From contig JAYKKT010000089.1 of assembly GCA_036023115.1 (NCBI GenBank), forward strand, positions 19,897,001 through 19,961,000: a stretch of 64,000 bases of DNA. Reading direction: 5' to 3'. The stretch is from Brasenia schreberi. Its lineage: Eukaryota > Streptophyta > Magnoliopsida > Nymphaeales > Cabombaceae. How positions within the stretch are numbered: position 1 is the stretch's first letter; each line of letters begins with the position of its first letter. The notes under the pieces were generated by a model that was given only the letters and a program-made list of their open reading frames with translations, ran no database searches and was not told the origin of the DNA. Shown one piece after another: positions 46,564 through 57,687 of this stretch. The position numbers and the translations under genes are program-made.

Positions 46564-49433
46564 ATGTCAAAATCCAATCCAAGTGAAGTGTCGAGCCAAG
46601 GCTCATGCGCATCAAGTTCTCACTCTAGGAGGATTTTCAAAAACAAAATAAAACTAGATGAAATCGAGGACTTGAGAAGGGAGTTTGAGGCCAAAATCGA
46701 TGCTCTCAGCCAAGAGGCTGAAGTAGGCGATTCATGTTCATCGAACGGTGAACAAAGGCCTAAAAAGAAATTTGAAAAACCTCGCAAGCAAAAAGAGGCC
46801 TCCGTAATGGAAGGCAACCAATACCACGAGTCCTTCACACAAAAGGACCGTAAGGCCCTACAGCAGCTACTGAAAGGGCAAAATAAAGAGAAAAGAAGCT
46901 ATGCCCTGTCTGATTTCCTTCCTATGGACTACGAAACAGACAGTGACGATGAAATACCGAACTTCCATCGGTATGATGGCATGGGAGACCCTAGGTCTCA
47001 CTTGCAGCTTTTCTCACGTCGAGCCCATAAGAAGAAAAAGGACTCGATGAAATGGGTGTATTGGTTCCCTCTATCCCTTAAGGGCACAGCTGCCAAATGG
47101 CTGGCTTCCTACGACTTAAGCTAGTTTGCTACTTTTGAAGAGTTAGCGAACTGCTTCATGCAAAGGTTTGCACACAACGTGGAAGTCACGCCAACCCTGA
47201 ATACCTTAAGGGATACAAAGCAAGGCATGAACGAGGACGTGCATGCCTTCATTATAAGGTGGAGGTCTCTTTTGGGCCAAGTGCGAGAGCCTATATCCGA
47301 AGGATGCGCAGTAATGCTCATCCTGGATAATTTCAAAAGCGAGTTAAAAACCCTTATCTCGCTCCATGAGATTTCAACTTTCCATAAGTTGATCAAAAAG
47401 GCCTCCCTTTTCGAAACCAACTTGCGAAAAGGGACATACGACCACTTATGGAAAGGAAGTGCCGTTCCCAAAACACGTGTGGAAAAGCCCATCACATATG
47501 GGCTGCCCACGACGGACAAAGGGGCAAAGCCCCATAAAATCGCCAATGTCCGGGTGGATCCAGGCATGGCGGGCACTTCTAAAAATTTTGAAAAAATAGA
47601 AAATAAGAGAGAATGCAATTTTTCAAAACCAATTGAAAAATGGGAGTACACTCCGCTGGGGCAACCTGTGTCGGAGGTCCTAGACCTCTTACTTGCCCAG
47701 GGCATGATCGAACTCCCTGAAATCCCCGAAGGAGTCACGTCCAAAGGGGGGTATTTAAACCGATTTTGCAAGTATCATCGGCTCAAAGGCCATGATACCA
47801 AACGGTGCTTCTCTCTTCTAAATAAAATTGAGAACTTGATAGCGGAGGGCCGGCTCCAGGTCACTGCGGAACCTGAGCCACCTCAAGCTATCTTCAAGGA
47901 ACCCTTTCCCAAACACGCCAGTGGCAGTGGAAAAGGAAAGGAGGTATGTACCCTCACCATTTCCAAGGAACTAGCGCAAAAGCCCGAACCTGGTCGACCT
48001 GCTTGTGCGCCCATCCTTGTATTATACAAGAGGCCCGCCCAAGTCGTCATTCGGGGACCACCAAAAGTGGAAACCCCGGCAAAGCCAGTTTTTAAAATCC
48101 AAGGTTCTCCTCAGCTCATCCTTAGAGCCAAGTCAAGGCAAACCCTAGGCTGGTCGTGGGGGAAGTCACTAGATCCGGGAGGATCTACCAACCCCCGCAC
48201 CTTAAAGGTGCTCAAAAGGTGGTCAGTGTGCCTGGCCCCTCAAAAGCATGTATCCCTAGTGGTCTGCCAAAAGCGGATAAGGACAAAATCATCCTAAATC
48301 CTTATGATTTCGAAAACCACCTTTCAAAGATTCCTATTCACATGTCCATCCTAGAGCTTATCAAAACCTCGCCTAGGCATAGACTTGTCTTAGAGAAAAT
48401 TCTAGAAAGGGCCAAGGTTGATTCGAACATAAGTCCGGAATCCTTGTCTGCCCAAGTGGCTTTATTAGGAGCAAAATCGCCCATCACCTTTTCGGAAGAT
48501 GATGTAGATAGACCCTATGAAACCCATAACCAGGCCCTGCATATCGAGGTGGTTCTAAACAACCACTCTCTGGACAGGTGCCTAGTCGATGGTGGAGGAG
48601 GGCTCAACATCCTTCCACTTCACGTGGCGTACAAAATCGGAGTCACCTTGACTTCGGTGAACCCAAGCCCCATCGTTATCACTGGATACGATGGGAATGC
48701 TTCTAGGCCTTTAGGATCCATCGAACTCCCAATGGAAACGGGAGGGATCGAACACACGGGGGTGTTCCATGTCTTGGACATCCACCCCCATTATAACCTG
48801 TTGCTGGGGAGACCCTGGATACACAGTTTGTGCGTTGTGCCATCCACCTTCCACAGGTGTGTTAAGATCCCTTTTAGGGACTAGGTCGTAGTGATCCTAG
48901 GTGAGAGTCACCCACAGCTTCAGGGGATCATAAACTCCCCTTGTTTATCGAGCTCCCAGGCCCATGAGGCTAACCTGGGGCAAATTATGGTTGAGCCACC
49001 TCGGCTCATGTTGAACAACCCTAGGAAGGTTGTATGTGTGAAGGGGCCGCCCAAAGCAGGCCCCCTCCCGACTCTAATCCTCCTAGGAAAACCCAAACGT
49101 TCCCTATTTCCAAAACCCCTGGACAAAAGGCCATACGAGCCTAATATGGACGATAGCATGTTCCAGGACCACGACTTATATCCCATCTTTTCAAAAAACA
49201 AAAGGTCGTGGAACATGTTATTAAACATGGGCTACACGCCCTACAAAAGTCTAGGGGCACAAAACCAGGGTCTCCTAGAGCCCATCCTTCCTAGGGCCAA
49301 CCCAAGCCGATATGGGATCGGCTATACTCCCCGAATACCGCCGGAGCCACCCCCTGTGACCACCTGGGTCAAGGGTGCCCCGGAGCCTGTCTTAGAAGAG
49401 ACCTATGGTTTAGACCTCCTATTCCGAGCCTAA
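46564..49433 (+). pseudogene. Gag-protease-G-patch polyprotein of element C
   Basis: ATG 46564 opens MSKSNPSEVSSQ. A coiled coil lies at about residues 27-55, an acidic DYETDSDDEIP motif at about 125, and the gag core at about 160-280. The knuckle C-x2-H-x4-H-x4-C is near 47767-47808. Breaks are TAG at 47122 (CAG elsewhere), a one-base deletion near 48140, and TAG at 48882 (CAG elsewhere). The protease active-site stretch LVDGGGGLNILP is near 48587-48622, and LLLGRPW near 48800. The G-patch-like part is at about 49205-49345. This is the most complete gag in the window, with three lesions. Gag packages the RNA; protease matures Gag-Pol. Confidence 0.9.
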
Positions 49434-49443
49434 CCCGTAGTGT

Positions 49444-49458
49444 TCTCCCTTTGTAGGT
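49444..49458 (+). promoter_or_regulatory. Splice-acceptor-like motif before ORF2 of C
   Basis: TTCTCCCTTTGTAG then GTATG; the ORF2 ATG is at 49459. Confidence 0.4.
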
Positions 49459-50750
49459 ATGACGGAAGATCCCTTTTTCTAAAAAAATACCAAAAACATT
49501 TGAAAAACTTAAAATCGAAAAAATCGAAAAACAAGAAAAACCAAAAACAATGGAAAAGCAAAAACTCGAAAAAAGTGTGCTTTGTATAGTTCCCAAAGTT
49601 CTTGTTTTACAAAAACCCAAAAAAATCGAAAATTTGGAAAATACCAAAAAGACTTTGTACATAGCTGCTCCTGGTAGGCCTTTGGCAAAAGAAAAGGATT
49701 TCGAAAGAAGTGTCGTCTGCATAGCCAGACCAAAATTTTCGAAGTCACTTGAAACTCCAAGTACAAAACCAGGTTATTTTGAAAACCACGCGTCAAGTTC
49801 CCTCGGGTCTACAGCCCACGAGAATGATCAAAGCCCAGAAGTGGATCCCCTTGAGGAAGATCCCACTTCTGAGCTCCCAGAATTTCATAGAATTCTCGAT
49901 TTTGAAAGACCTTCCCAATCAGTAGGAGGAGATTTCGTAGAGGTGAACCTAGGGGATGATTCCAATCCCAAAACCATCAAAATAGGCGCATGCTTGCATG
50001 AAACTGAAAAGTTAGCATTTATTGCATTTCTACGAACCTATTTAGATGTGTTTGCATGGACGTATGAAGACATGCCGGGCATAGATCCCAGCATAGTCGA
50101 GCATCGTCTTCCCTTAGATGAAGGTGTAAAACCCATAAAGCAGAAGCTTAGGAAAATACATCCGAATGTACACACGCAAGTCAAAGAGGGTTTAGAAGAT
50201 CTGCTAAAAGCCGGATTTATAAAACCCATTGCGTATTCTGATTGGTTGTCAAATATCGTTGTAGTTCGAAAAACCAATGGGAAAATTCGAATATGCATCG
50301 ATTTCAGAAACCTAAATAAAGCCACTCCAAAGGATAATTATCCTTTACCAAACATAGATTTGATAGTCGATAGTACTGCAAATCATGAAATGTTTTCATT
50401 CATGGATGGTTATTCAGGCTATAATCAAATCAAACTAAGCCCACGAGATCAAGGTAAGACCGCCTTCACAACCCCATGGGGCACGTACTGCTATACAGTC
50501 ATGCCCTTTGGTTTGAAAAATGCCGGCGCAACATACCAACGAGCCATGAACACGATCTTCCATGATCAAATTCACGAGCTTGTAGAAGTGTATGTAGATG
50601 ATCTCTTGGCAAAATCCAAAACCCGATGCACCCATATCGAATGTTTACACTCATGGCTCCACCCTCCAATCTCACCCAAGTCCGTAGCCTTCAGGGTCGA
50701 TTACAATCTGTGCGCCGATTCATATCGAATCTGGCAACTAGATGCGAACC
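49459..50750 (+). pseudogene. ORF2 of element C: pre-RT and RT, interrupted by D
   Basis: ATG 49459 meets a stop after seven codons; the frame is open from 49550. The pre-RT acidic region is followed by RT: CIDFRNLNKA, FMDGYSGYNQ, FGLKNAGATYQ and YVDDLL (about 50589-50606). After IECL at about 50646 some 160 bp are deleted (KIFERLRLYKV to CRAIIDM in X), which also shifts the frame. GAACC at 50746-50750 is the target of element D, and the coding sequence resumes at 60583. RT would copy the RNA; this copy cannot be functional. Confidence 0.88.
50746..50750. other. Target site duplication GAACC (left copy), element D
   Basis: The right copy is at 60578-60582. Confidence 0.93.
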
Positions 50751-52467
50751 TGTAGACACCGAAAATTTTCACTTATGGGTTCTTAGGCCTGAAGTGAACC
50801 TTTTCGCAATCTACTTCACTTTATGGGCGTGCCAGCTAGTTTACTTTAACTAGCAAAGTATGTTTTGAAAACAATCTGACTTTTGAAAGGCGATTGTAGG
50901 CAAGCGGGATTTTTACGTCGCAGACCTTCTTGCACCGATGCGCAAGGGTCAGTCTGTACGCTTAGAGACTTCGTTTTGAAACAAGTTTAACTCAAAATAT
51001 ATTATGAATGAAGAAGTGTTTTAAAACCTTTTGAAAACCATGCATTTGGGCGATTTTGACTTTGTAAGGGTTGGACGACCCTAAGTCTTGCACGATTTGA
51101 TTCGGGTTTGTACGATTCTCAGATTTTAGATCACGTGGATTTGCACGTGCCTAAGTCTTTCTTTTTATCCCTTTATGGGCCACCTAGGTGTGTGTTATGA
51201 ACACTCCACTACATGGGGCGAATTTGAGCGGGAGTACGGGGCTTGCTTCGATGCAATATGCGTCCTACCTCGTGGTATGGCGTAGATGCAATGCAAACTC
51301 ACGCTACTCCAAAGGGAAAACCCGAAATTAAAAGGCAATGCCGAAGGGAAATTGCCGAAGGGAAATGACTTGTAAAGTAAATAGCCGAAGGGAAATGACT
51401 TGTAAAGTAAATAGCGGAAGGGGAAATATGGCTATATCTTAAGAGCGGAAAGGCTCAATTGTGTAAGTGTGTGTCGTGTATATATTGAAAGACAACGCAC
51501 ACGACTTGAACCTTAAAACCCGAATCTTAAAGACGTAGCCGAAAGAAATACTTTATATAGAGTATATGTAGGGGCCCTTACTTGGGTCTTGTAAATAAGA
51601 GCGAAGGCTCAATGTGTGTGCGTGCTTGAATTGAAAGACTTACACACACGACATAAAATGAAACCCAAATATAAATTGCAGTATGCCTTGACTAAGGTCT
51701 TGGGAGTAAGAGCGAAGGCTCAATGTGTGTGAGTGTAGAATTGAAGTACTACGCACACGACATAAATGAAACCCAAATATAACTGCAATAAGGCCTTTAC
51801 TAAGGTCTTGGGAGTAAGAGCGAAGGCTCAATGTGTGTGCGTGTGGAAAATGGAAAGACAACACACACGACTTAATTAAAAACCCCCTTGACTTAAAATA
51901 TATAAATATAACTATATATTAAGGGCTGGTTAGGCCCGTGTGTGTGCAAGAAGTGTACGACTAAGAGCGGAAAGGCTCAAGTGCGTGTGTGTGTGGGTGT
52001 GTCAAACCACGTTATTACAATCGGGGGAGACGAAGCTCCTTTACTACAACCCCGTATCAAAATTTAATTGAATATAAAGCAAGTTAATGTAATAGACCAA
52101 GTTTAGACACTTACAAATAGCTGGTCCATGTTCAACTTGCTTGCACGTGGGCTCACGGTTCACCTTGGGCAGCCAAGAGGGGGTTATCCTAGGGGGCTTT
52201 GAGGGAGGTTCTATGGGGCACGATTAGGGTCTTAGGGGAACTAAGGTTCGGCCAAGACGGGGGCTGTGTAAGGTCTGTCCTAGGGTCTGTCCTAGGGTAC
52301 AGGTCACGGCCAGGGTGCAGGTTAGGTCGGCAGGAAGGTGGTCAAGTCGGCAGGAAGGCGTCGGGCGCAGCAATCGGGCGCCTGGCGTGGGCGCTGGGCG
52401 CTGGGCGCTGGCGGGCGTCTGGCGCTGGGCGCTGGGCGCTGGCGGGCGTCTGGCGCTGGGCGCTGGG

Positions 52468-52575
52468 GCGCGGGATGGCGTCAGGGCGCGGGATAGCGTC
52501 AGGGCGCGGGATAGCGTCAGGGCGCGGGATGGCGTCAGGGCGCGGGATAGCGTCAGGGCGCGCGGACAGCGTCAG
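52468..52575 (-). repeat. 18-bp GC-rich tandem repeat, longer allele
   Basis: Units of GCGTCAGGGCGCGGGATR. The right LTR (59406-59495) has one unit fewer, accounting for the 18-bp length difference between the LTRs. Confidence 0.88.
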
Positions 52576-52986
52576 GGTGCGCACGGCAGGCGCGGTCCGG
52601 TTAGGTTTAGGTTGGTTCAAGTCTAGGGTTAGGTTTGGTCGAACCTAGGTTGGGTTAGGGCTAGGTTTAGTTAGGCTTAGGTTCAGTTGGGGTTAGGTAG
52701 GTTCGAACCTAGGCTAGGTTGGGGTTAGGTTTAGAGGGGTGTAGAGAGAATGGCTAGGTTAGGTTAGGCTTACCTCTTGGAGCCGGTCCTTCTTGGCTTG
52801 AGCCCACGTCTCCATGGTTGCAGCCTCTTGGTCCAGCCCACCTTTGTTGCAGCCCCTAGGTCTAGACCCACTTAGCCCACATGGCTTGAACCCACCTCAC
52901 CCAATGACCCCACATGGCTAGGTCTATCACTCCCTCTCTCTCCTCCCAAATATTTGCATGAACCCTTTACATGGACCCCCTCACCT

Positions 52987-52995
52987 CTATTTATA
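52987..52995 (-). promoter_or_regulatory. TATA box in the left D LTR
   Basis: Minus strand TATAAATAG, matching 59906-59914 in the right LTR, which is the 5' LTR and would drive transcription. Confidence 0.6.
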
Positions 52996-53658
52996 GAGAT
53001 TTGAGGTGGGTCTTGGATTTGGGTTTGGGTTTGGGGTTTGGATCCATACCCAAATCCAAACACTATTTGGATCTGGATATTGGATCTCGGATATTTTGAG
53101 ATCTGTATCCGATCCAAACCCAATAATTTTATGGATACGGATCTGGATATTTTGATCCAGATCCGATCCAATCCAAACACTATTTGGATCCAATCCAAAT
53201 CCAAACACTATTTGGATCGACCCAAACACTATTTGGATTGGCCCAAATCCAAACACTATTCATTACATGGATTTGGATCTGGATATATATGGTCCAGATC
53301 CAAATCAAAATTTCTTCGGACAGTCCTTCTTGGCTTCTCGAGGCGAACGATCTGTGCGGGCACTGGCTTCATCAGCGCTCCGTCTGGTGCTGGGTTTTCC
53401 CCAACTTTGTCGTTCGGACTCCGTTTCGCCGTTCTGGACTCCGTTGAGCTTTTCATCAAAATGGGCTCTGCTTTCTTTTGTTTTTTTTTATCAGGGAGTG
53501 GCTTCTGAAGCTCTGGGCTTGAATCCTCTTCGGGCCTAGGGTCTTCTTTTGCCTTCTGTACCTGTTTTCACATTTCAAAACAGGTCGTCGTTTTGGCTCA
53601 AACGAGCTTTTTGGTGTTTTGAGAGTTTTTGAAAAATAGAAGATTTGGGGTGTTTACA

Positions 53659-53672
53659 GATGCCCCTCTTTG
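53659..53672 (-). other. Polypurine tract of element D
   Basis: Minus strand AAAGAGGGGCATC, identical to that of X and C. Confidence 0.82.
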
Positions 53673-56165
53673 GCATTATCCAAATGTATTTGGATAATGG
53701 CAAAGAAGAAACACCCCGTTCTCTCAAATTTTCTCGAGAATACACCATTTATTTTGCAAAAACCCTGTTTTCTTTTTCCACAAGTGGGGATTTTCAGCAA
53801 AAGGGGGCTTTTCCTAGCTATTTCCCTATATGTATGATCATGCACGAATGACTCTTTGAATGCATGCATGAGAAAAATTTTATTTTTGGTTTTTGAGCCC
53901 GAAGAGAGCCTTTTGAGGCTGGTTGCTCCGAGCAGGTTTTTACCCATGTCTTTTTGACATTCGTGGGTTTTTCGAAAATTTCTTTTTGAAAAGGAACTCC
54001 TTTTAACTTGTATCGAAAAGGACTTCCATTTTTCATACTTCCCTTCATTTGGGTTTCAATACCTGCTACTCAGTAGAGGTTTTTTGGGTAGGAAAACTTG
54101 GAAAACATTTCAAAGTTCCATTTCCTACAAAACAGAGTCGAGTTCTCAAACAAAATGAAATCCAAATAAGCCGATTTTATTCGTACTTTAGGATTTTCGC
54201 AAATTTGAATCTTTTTCCTCGGGGATAAGCCGTAGGGATATGGGAAAGAGATACCACGGTCCCTTCTGAAGCGTCCCGTGGTTTTAGGCAAAGAATCGGA
54301 AAATCGCTCTTTGGAGCTTTGGCTTTTTGTTTCTTTTTCATAGAGGGTCTCCCTTTGGGAGTATTTTTTCATTAATCCCTCTTTTCTTTAAAGGAGAGCA
54401 GCTCTTTGGAGGAGTTTTTGTATTCCCTGTTTATGAAGGGAAGACCTCTTTGGGAGGAGTGTTTTTATATCTCCTTTTTCTTTTGAACGAGAAGACCTCT
54501 TTCGGAGGAGTTTTTGTATTCCCTGTTTATGAAGGGAAGACCACTTTCGGAGGAGTTTTTGTATTCTCGATTTTTTTCTTTCTTTTGAAAATAGCCAATT
54601 TTCCTTTTCGGAGAGAAAGTAGGATGGGGGAGGGCTTATCCCTTTGGTTACTCGATTCAAACGAGATCGTCCTATTTCTTAATAGCATCTGCTTTTCGAA
54701 AATATTTTGATATTTTGAACAAGGCTTAATCTTGTAAGCCAGGGTTCTTTGAAATATAGCCAATTCATTTTTGGAAGACTCTACTTTTCGAAAAGTATAG
54801 ATTCCTCCATTCGGGGTTATACAATCTACTTCGATCCTTCTTTCAAGAAGTTTCAAAGGAGTTCGATTTTTCAAAATCTTTTTGAAAAAGAATTCAGCAT
54901 AAACCCTTTTGAATATTCGGGCATTTTCAGGGTTTTGCTAATTTCTACCCACAATATCAACAAATTTCTAATTTTTGTTGCCCTTTTGAAGACATGGGGA
55001 TATTTCTACTCGAGTTTGCCACCCTTTTGGGCTTTCTTCGGGGTGATATGATGCATGCTATGCACTCCATGTGATTTAAAATGGAAATACATGTTTTTAT
55101 GCAATGATGAACACATGAAATGTATCTCACAAATCATGAAGGAGATGCGTTCACTTATCCATGGAAAGTGTCTAGGGGCTGTGTTTAAAAATGCCCCTAG
55201 CTTGATGGGAATTTCGCATGGCCATATGGTGAAGGGCCATGGTTTTTCAAAGGGATTTTGGATGGACAATGGTATGTTCATGTCCATGCACTTCCATGGT
55301 TTTTCTAACATGATCATGATACTTTTTGCTCAAGGATGGGAAACATAACCAGCCCTAAGTGATCGTCATGGCCATCAGGTTTTAGTTTTGACATGGTCTT
55401 CATATTTCATCGTGAGATTCATGTTCTTTATCCTAACACAATCAAGGTTTTTATATAAACCAGAGGTTGAAGAAAATCTTTCTTTTCAAAGCCATGAAAG
55501 GTTTTTGTGAAATGTGTAACCCTTTTTCAAGATTCTCATTTCCTTTTTTAAAATTTGCCTTGAAGGTGTTTTTTTGATTTGTATGGAGACATGCCTATGA
55601 AGGCTCGATACTTAGGGGGTCGACTTTATTGCCCCTTTGATTTTGCAAAACCCTGAATTCGATTTCTAGAATGATGTCTAGACTCGATGCATATGAATGA
55701 TTTCAAAGTGTAATGCATGATGCTTATGCACACACTATGGGTTAACTTATTTCTAAAAATCCCCAATTTTCCATAAGTTAAGGATTTTTGCGAAGTTCAG
55801 GAAGCTTGGAGGTGTTTATTCCTCCTTGCTTTGGTGATTCTCGAGCTTTTCATTTTTGAAAAAGCTCTAGGCAAAAGGGTAGATAGGACCAGCTTTTTGC
55901 ACACTTGGTTTCAGGGAGTATATACAATTTTCGAAAGCATTTTTACAATTTTTCGAAAATGGGCTTTGTACATGGCCAAAGGCTTTTGGAAATAAATTTC
56001 TTTTTGTAATTTTCGTTTTTTCAAATGTTTTTGAGATTTTGAGAGTTTTCAACTTTTTTTGTCTTTTTCAAAAGTAGGGATCTTCCATTGAACCTTCAAA
56101 GAAAACATTCATGAATCAGACTCTAATCAGATAGGTCTAAGACATGGGTTTCGGTTTTAGAGGTT
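53673..56165 (-). pseudogene. Decayed pol and 3' UTR of element D
   Basis: No long frame. Matches to the X pol remain as a pre-RT relic (about 55760-55870), the end of RT (55575-55640) and integrase near SPWPFTI (55190-55260). The RT catalytic region, RNase H and most of integrase are absent. The 3' UTR has the ACCACGG/CCGTGGT inverted repeat (about 54252-54283) and about 60-bp repeats (54391-54573). An acceptor-like TTTTCTTTGAAG lies near 56090-56103 in place of the autonomous motif. Confidence 0.78.
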
Positions 56166-57572
56166 CTACAAGGCACCCTTGACCCAGATGGTCTTAGGTG
56201 GCGGCTCTGGTGGTATGGGTGGGCTGTAGCCCAGTCCATATCGTTCCCTATTGGTTTTAGGTAGGACAGGCTCAAGCCTACCTTGGTTTCGGGTTCCCAG
56301 GCCCGCGTAGGGTTTATATCCCATATTTAGAATCATGTTCCAAGACTTTTTGCTTTTCGAAAAGTTTTGGTATAAATCATGGTCTTGGAACATGGAATCG
56401 TCCATGTTGGGGACATATACCCTTTTGGATATCGGGAGTTTGGATTCCGGGGTGATGGAAGACTTGGGCTTCCATACAAACCTGGTTTGGGAGACTTTGC
56501 CCTCAAGGAAAGCCAAGCTTGGTTCCTTGAGGAGTTTTGGACATAGCAGGGTTATGGAAAACTTATGGTTCCATACCCTATTTTGGGAAAGATTTACTTC
56601 AAGGGGAGCCATGCAAGGTCCCTTGAAGTTTTTGACTTGGTCCCTAGGTTCAACTCGTGGTGCCCCTAGGGATTGATTTTTTTGTTTCAAAGCCATAGCC
56701 TTGGCTCCAGGGCACAGGACTAGGCTCGAAGAAGTGGGTTTTTCTATGGTAGGGTTATGAGCTCCTAAGATGTCGATGCATGCATTAGGGGTCTCCATGT
56801 CTACCATTTTCGAAACTTCTTTTTGTTTTTGAAATTCCTTTGAATGGTGCGCGATAGTTGGCGCACCTTGAAAATCCTCAAGTTTTGGCACAGTTTGTGG
56901 GTTTGTGTGTGCAAAGGGGTTATCCAATGCATCTGATAACCCTACATGAAGAAGAGAGTCTTGAGAAGGATGGGTTTCAGGCATACCTCTTTGTGGCTTG
57001 TCTACCTTTTCAGGGTGAGAGCAAGCCGATTTCCCGGGTAACTCTGTTTTGAGCCCCCGGGGTTTAACGAGGCGTTTCCTTTCGAAACCTTCCTGTTTTT
57101 CACTCTCGTTCCTTTGTAGGGTGTGGACTTCATGTCCCACTGTATGTGTGTGCCTAGAATTAGGACTTTTACTTGAAGTTTTCGAAATTCCAAAATTTTG
57201 TTTTCCAATTTTTTGGTCTTTTTCCAAATTTTCAAGATTTTTTTGGTTTTTTGAAATAGAAAAATCTTTTTTTGGTTTTTCTATGGATTTTGAAAAGCTT
57301 GAAGTTGTAGGAGTGGACGACTTATCCCTTTGCCGGGATTTGTCTCTAATCTCCAATCCTTCGTTGAGTTTGAGATCGGTTTTCAATTCACGATCTGTAT
57401 GTGCCCTCGAAGAGCTGCTATGTGTTCGATGGGCTTTAAGCTCCTTGCTTAAAGCATCCATCTTTTGAAATATTTTTTCAATCTCATCGAGCTCTCTTTG
57501 GGCTTTATCTGATTTGAAAACCTCTTTTAGTTTACTCAACGAAGATTTTTGTAGCTTTCTATCCATTTTCAT
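56166..57572 (-). CDS. 468-residue coiled-coil/G-patch protein of element D
   Basis: Intact ORF from ATG 57572, 112 bp after the PBS, to TAG at 56166. Residues about 10-55 form a charged coiled coil (RELDEIEKIFQKMDALSKEL) resembling the start of the autonomous Gag. The middle is Ser/Lys-rich and low in complexity. Residues about 320-385 hold imperfect repeats with PSLAFLEGK and SSITPESK. From about 388 the sequence (NMDDSMFQDHDLY) matches the end of the autonomous gag-protease ORF, including the G-patch-like part (SWNMILNMGY, RNQG, YGLGY, about 410-449), and ends at the same KGAL. Gag core, knuckle and protease are missing. No function is known to me; RNA binding or assembly with a helper Gag is inference. 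It is the only full-length element ORF in the window without a lesion. Confidence 0.85.
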   Translation of the reverse strand: MKMDRKLQKSSLSKLKEVFKSDKAQRELDEIEKIFQKMDALSKELKAHRTHSSSSRAHTDRELKTDLKLNEGLEIRDKSRQRDKSSTPTTSSFSKSIEKPKKDFSISKNQKNLENLEKDQKIGKQNFGISKTSSKSPNSRHTHTVGHEVHTLQRNESEKQEGFERKRLVKPRGLKTELPGKSACSHPEKVDKPQRGMPETHPSQDSLLHVGLSDALDNPFAHTNPQTVPKLEDFQGAPTIAHHSKEFQKQKEVSKMVDMETPNACIDILGAHNPTIEKPTSSSLVLCPGAKAMALKQKNQSLGAPRVEPRDQVKNFKGPCMAPLEVNLSQNRVWNHKFSITLLCPKLLKEPSLAFLEGKVSQTRFVWKPKSSITPESKLPISKRVYVPNMDDSMFQDHDLYQNFSKSKKSWNMILNMGYKPYAGLGTRNQGRLEPVLPKTNRERYGLGYSPPIPPEPPPKTIWVKGAL

Positions 57573-57666
57573 GCAATTTTCCTAAGTATGCACGATTTGT
57601 GAAGAAAACACTTTTTTCCGAAAATTTGAGTATAACTCGTTTGTTTGAAGTCTGCTTAAGTCCCGG

Positions 57667-57684
57667 GTCCCACCGGGCGTGCCA
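57667..57684 (-). other. Primer binding site of element D
   Basis: Minus strand TGGCACGCCCGGTGGGAC, three bases from the 5' LTR. Identical to the A and H sites. Confidence 0.85.
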
Positions 57685-57687
57685 AAT

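Larger units (their letters stand above)
50751..53658 (-). repeat. Left (3') LTR of element D
   Basis: 2908 bp, TGTAGACACC to TGTTTACA. U5 hairpin at 50921-50948, hairpin array 51570-51870, module at about 52008-52050, 18-bp GC-rich repeats 52468-52575, TATA box 52987-52995 (minus), ATCCAAA palindromes 53050-53270. Confidence 0.93.

Noticed and set aside
52199..52648. 149-codon frame in the D LTR (and 59137-59568)
   Set aside because: Produced by the 18-bp GC-rich tandem repeat, whose length is a multiple of three; open in several frames and no coding features.
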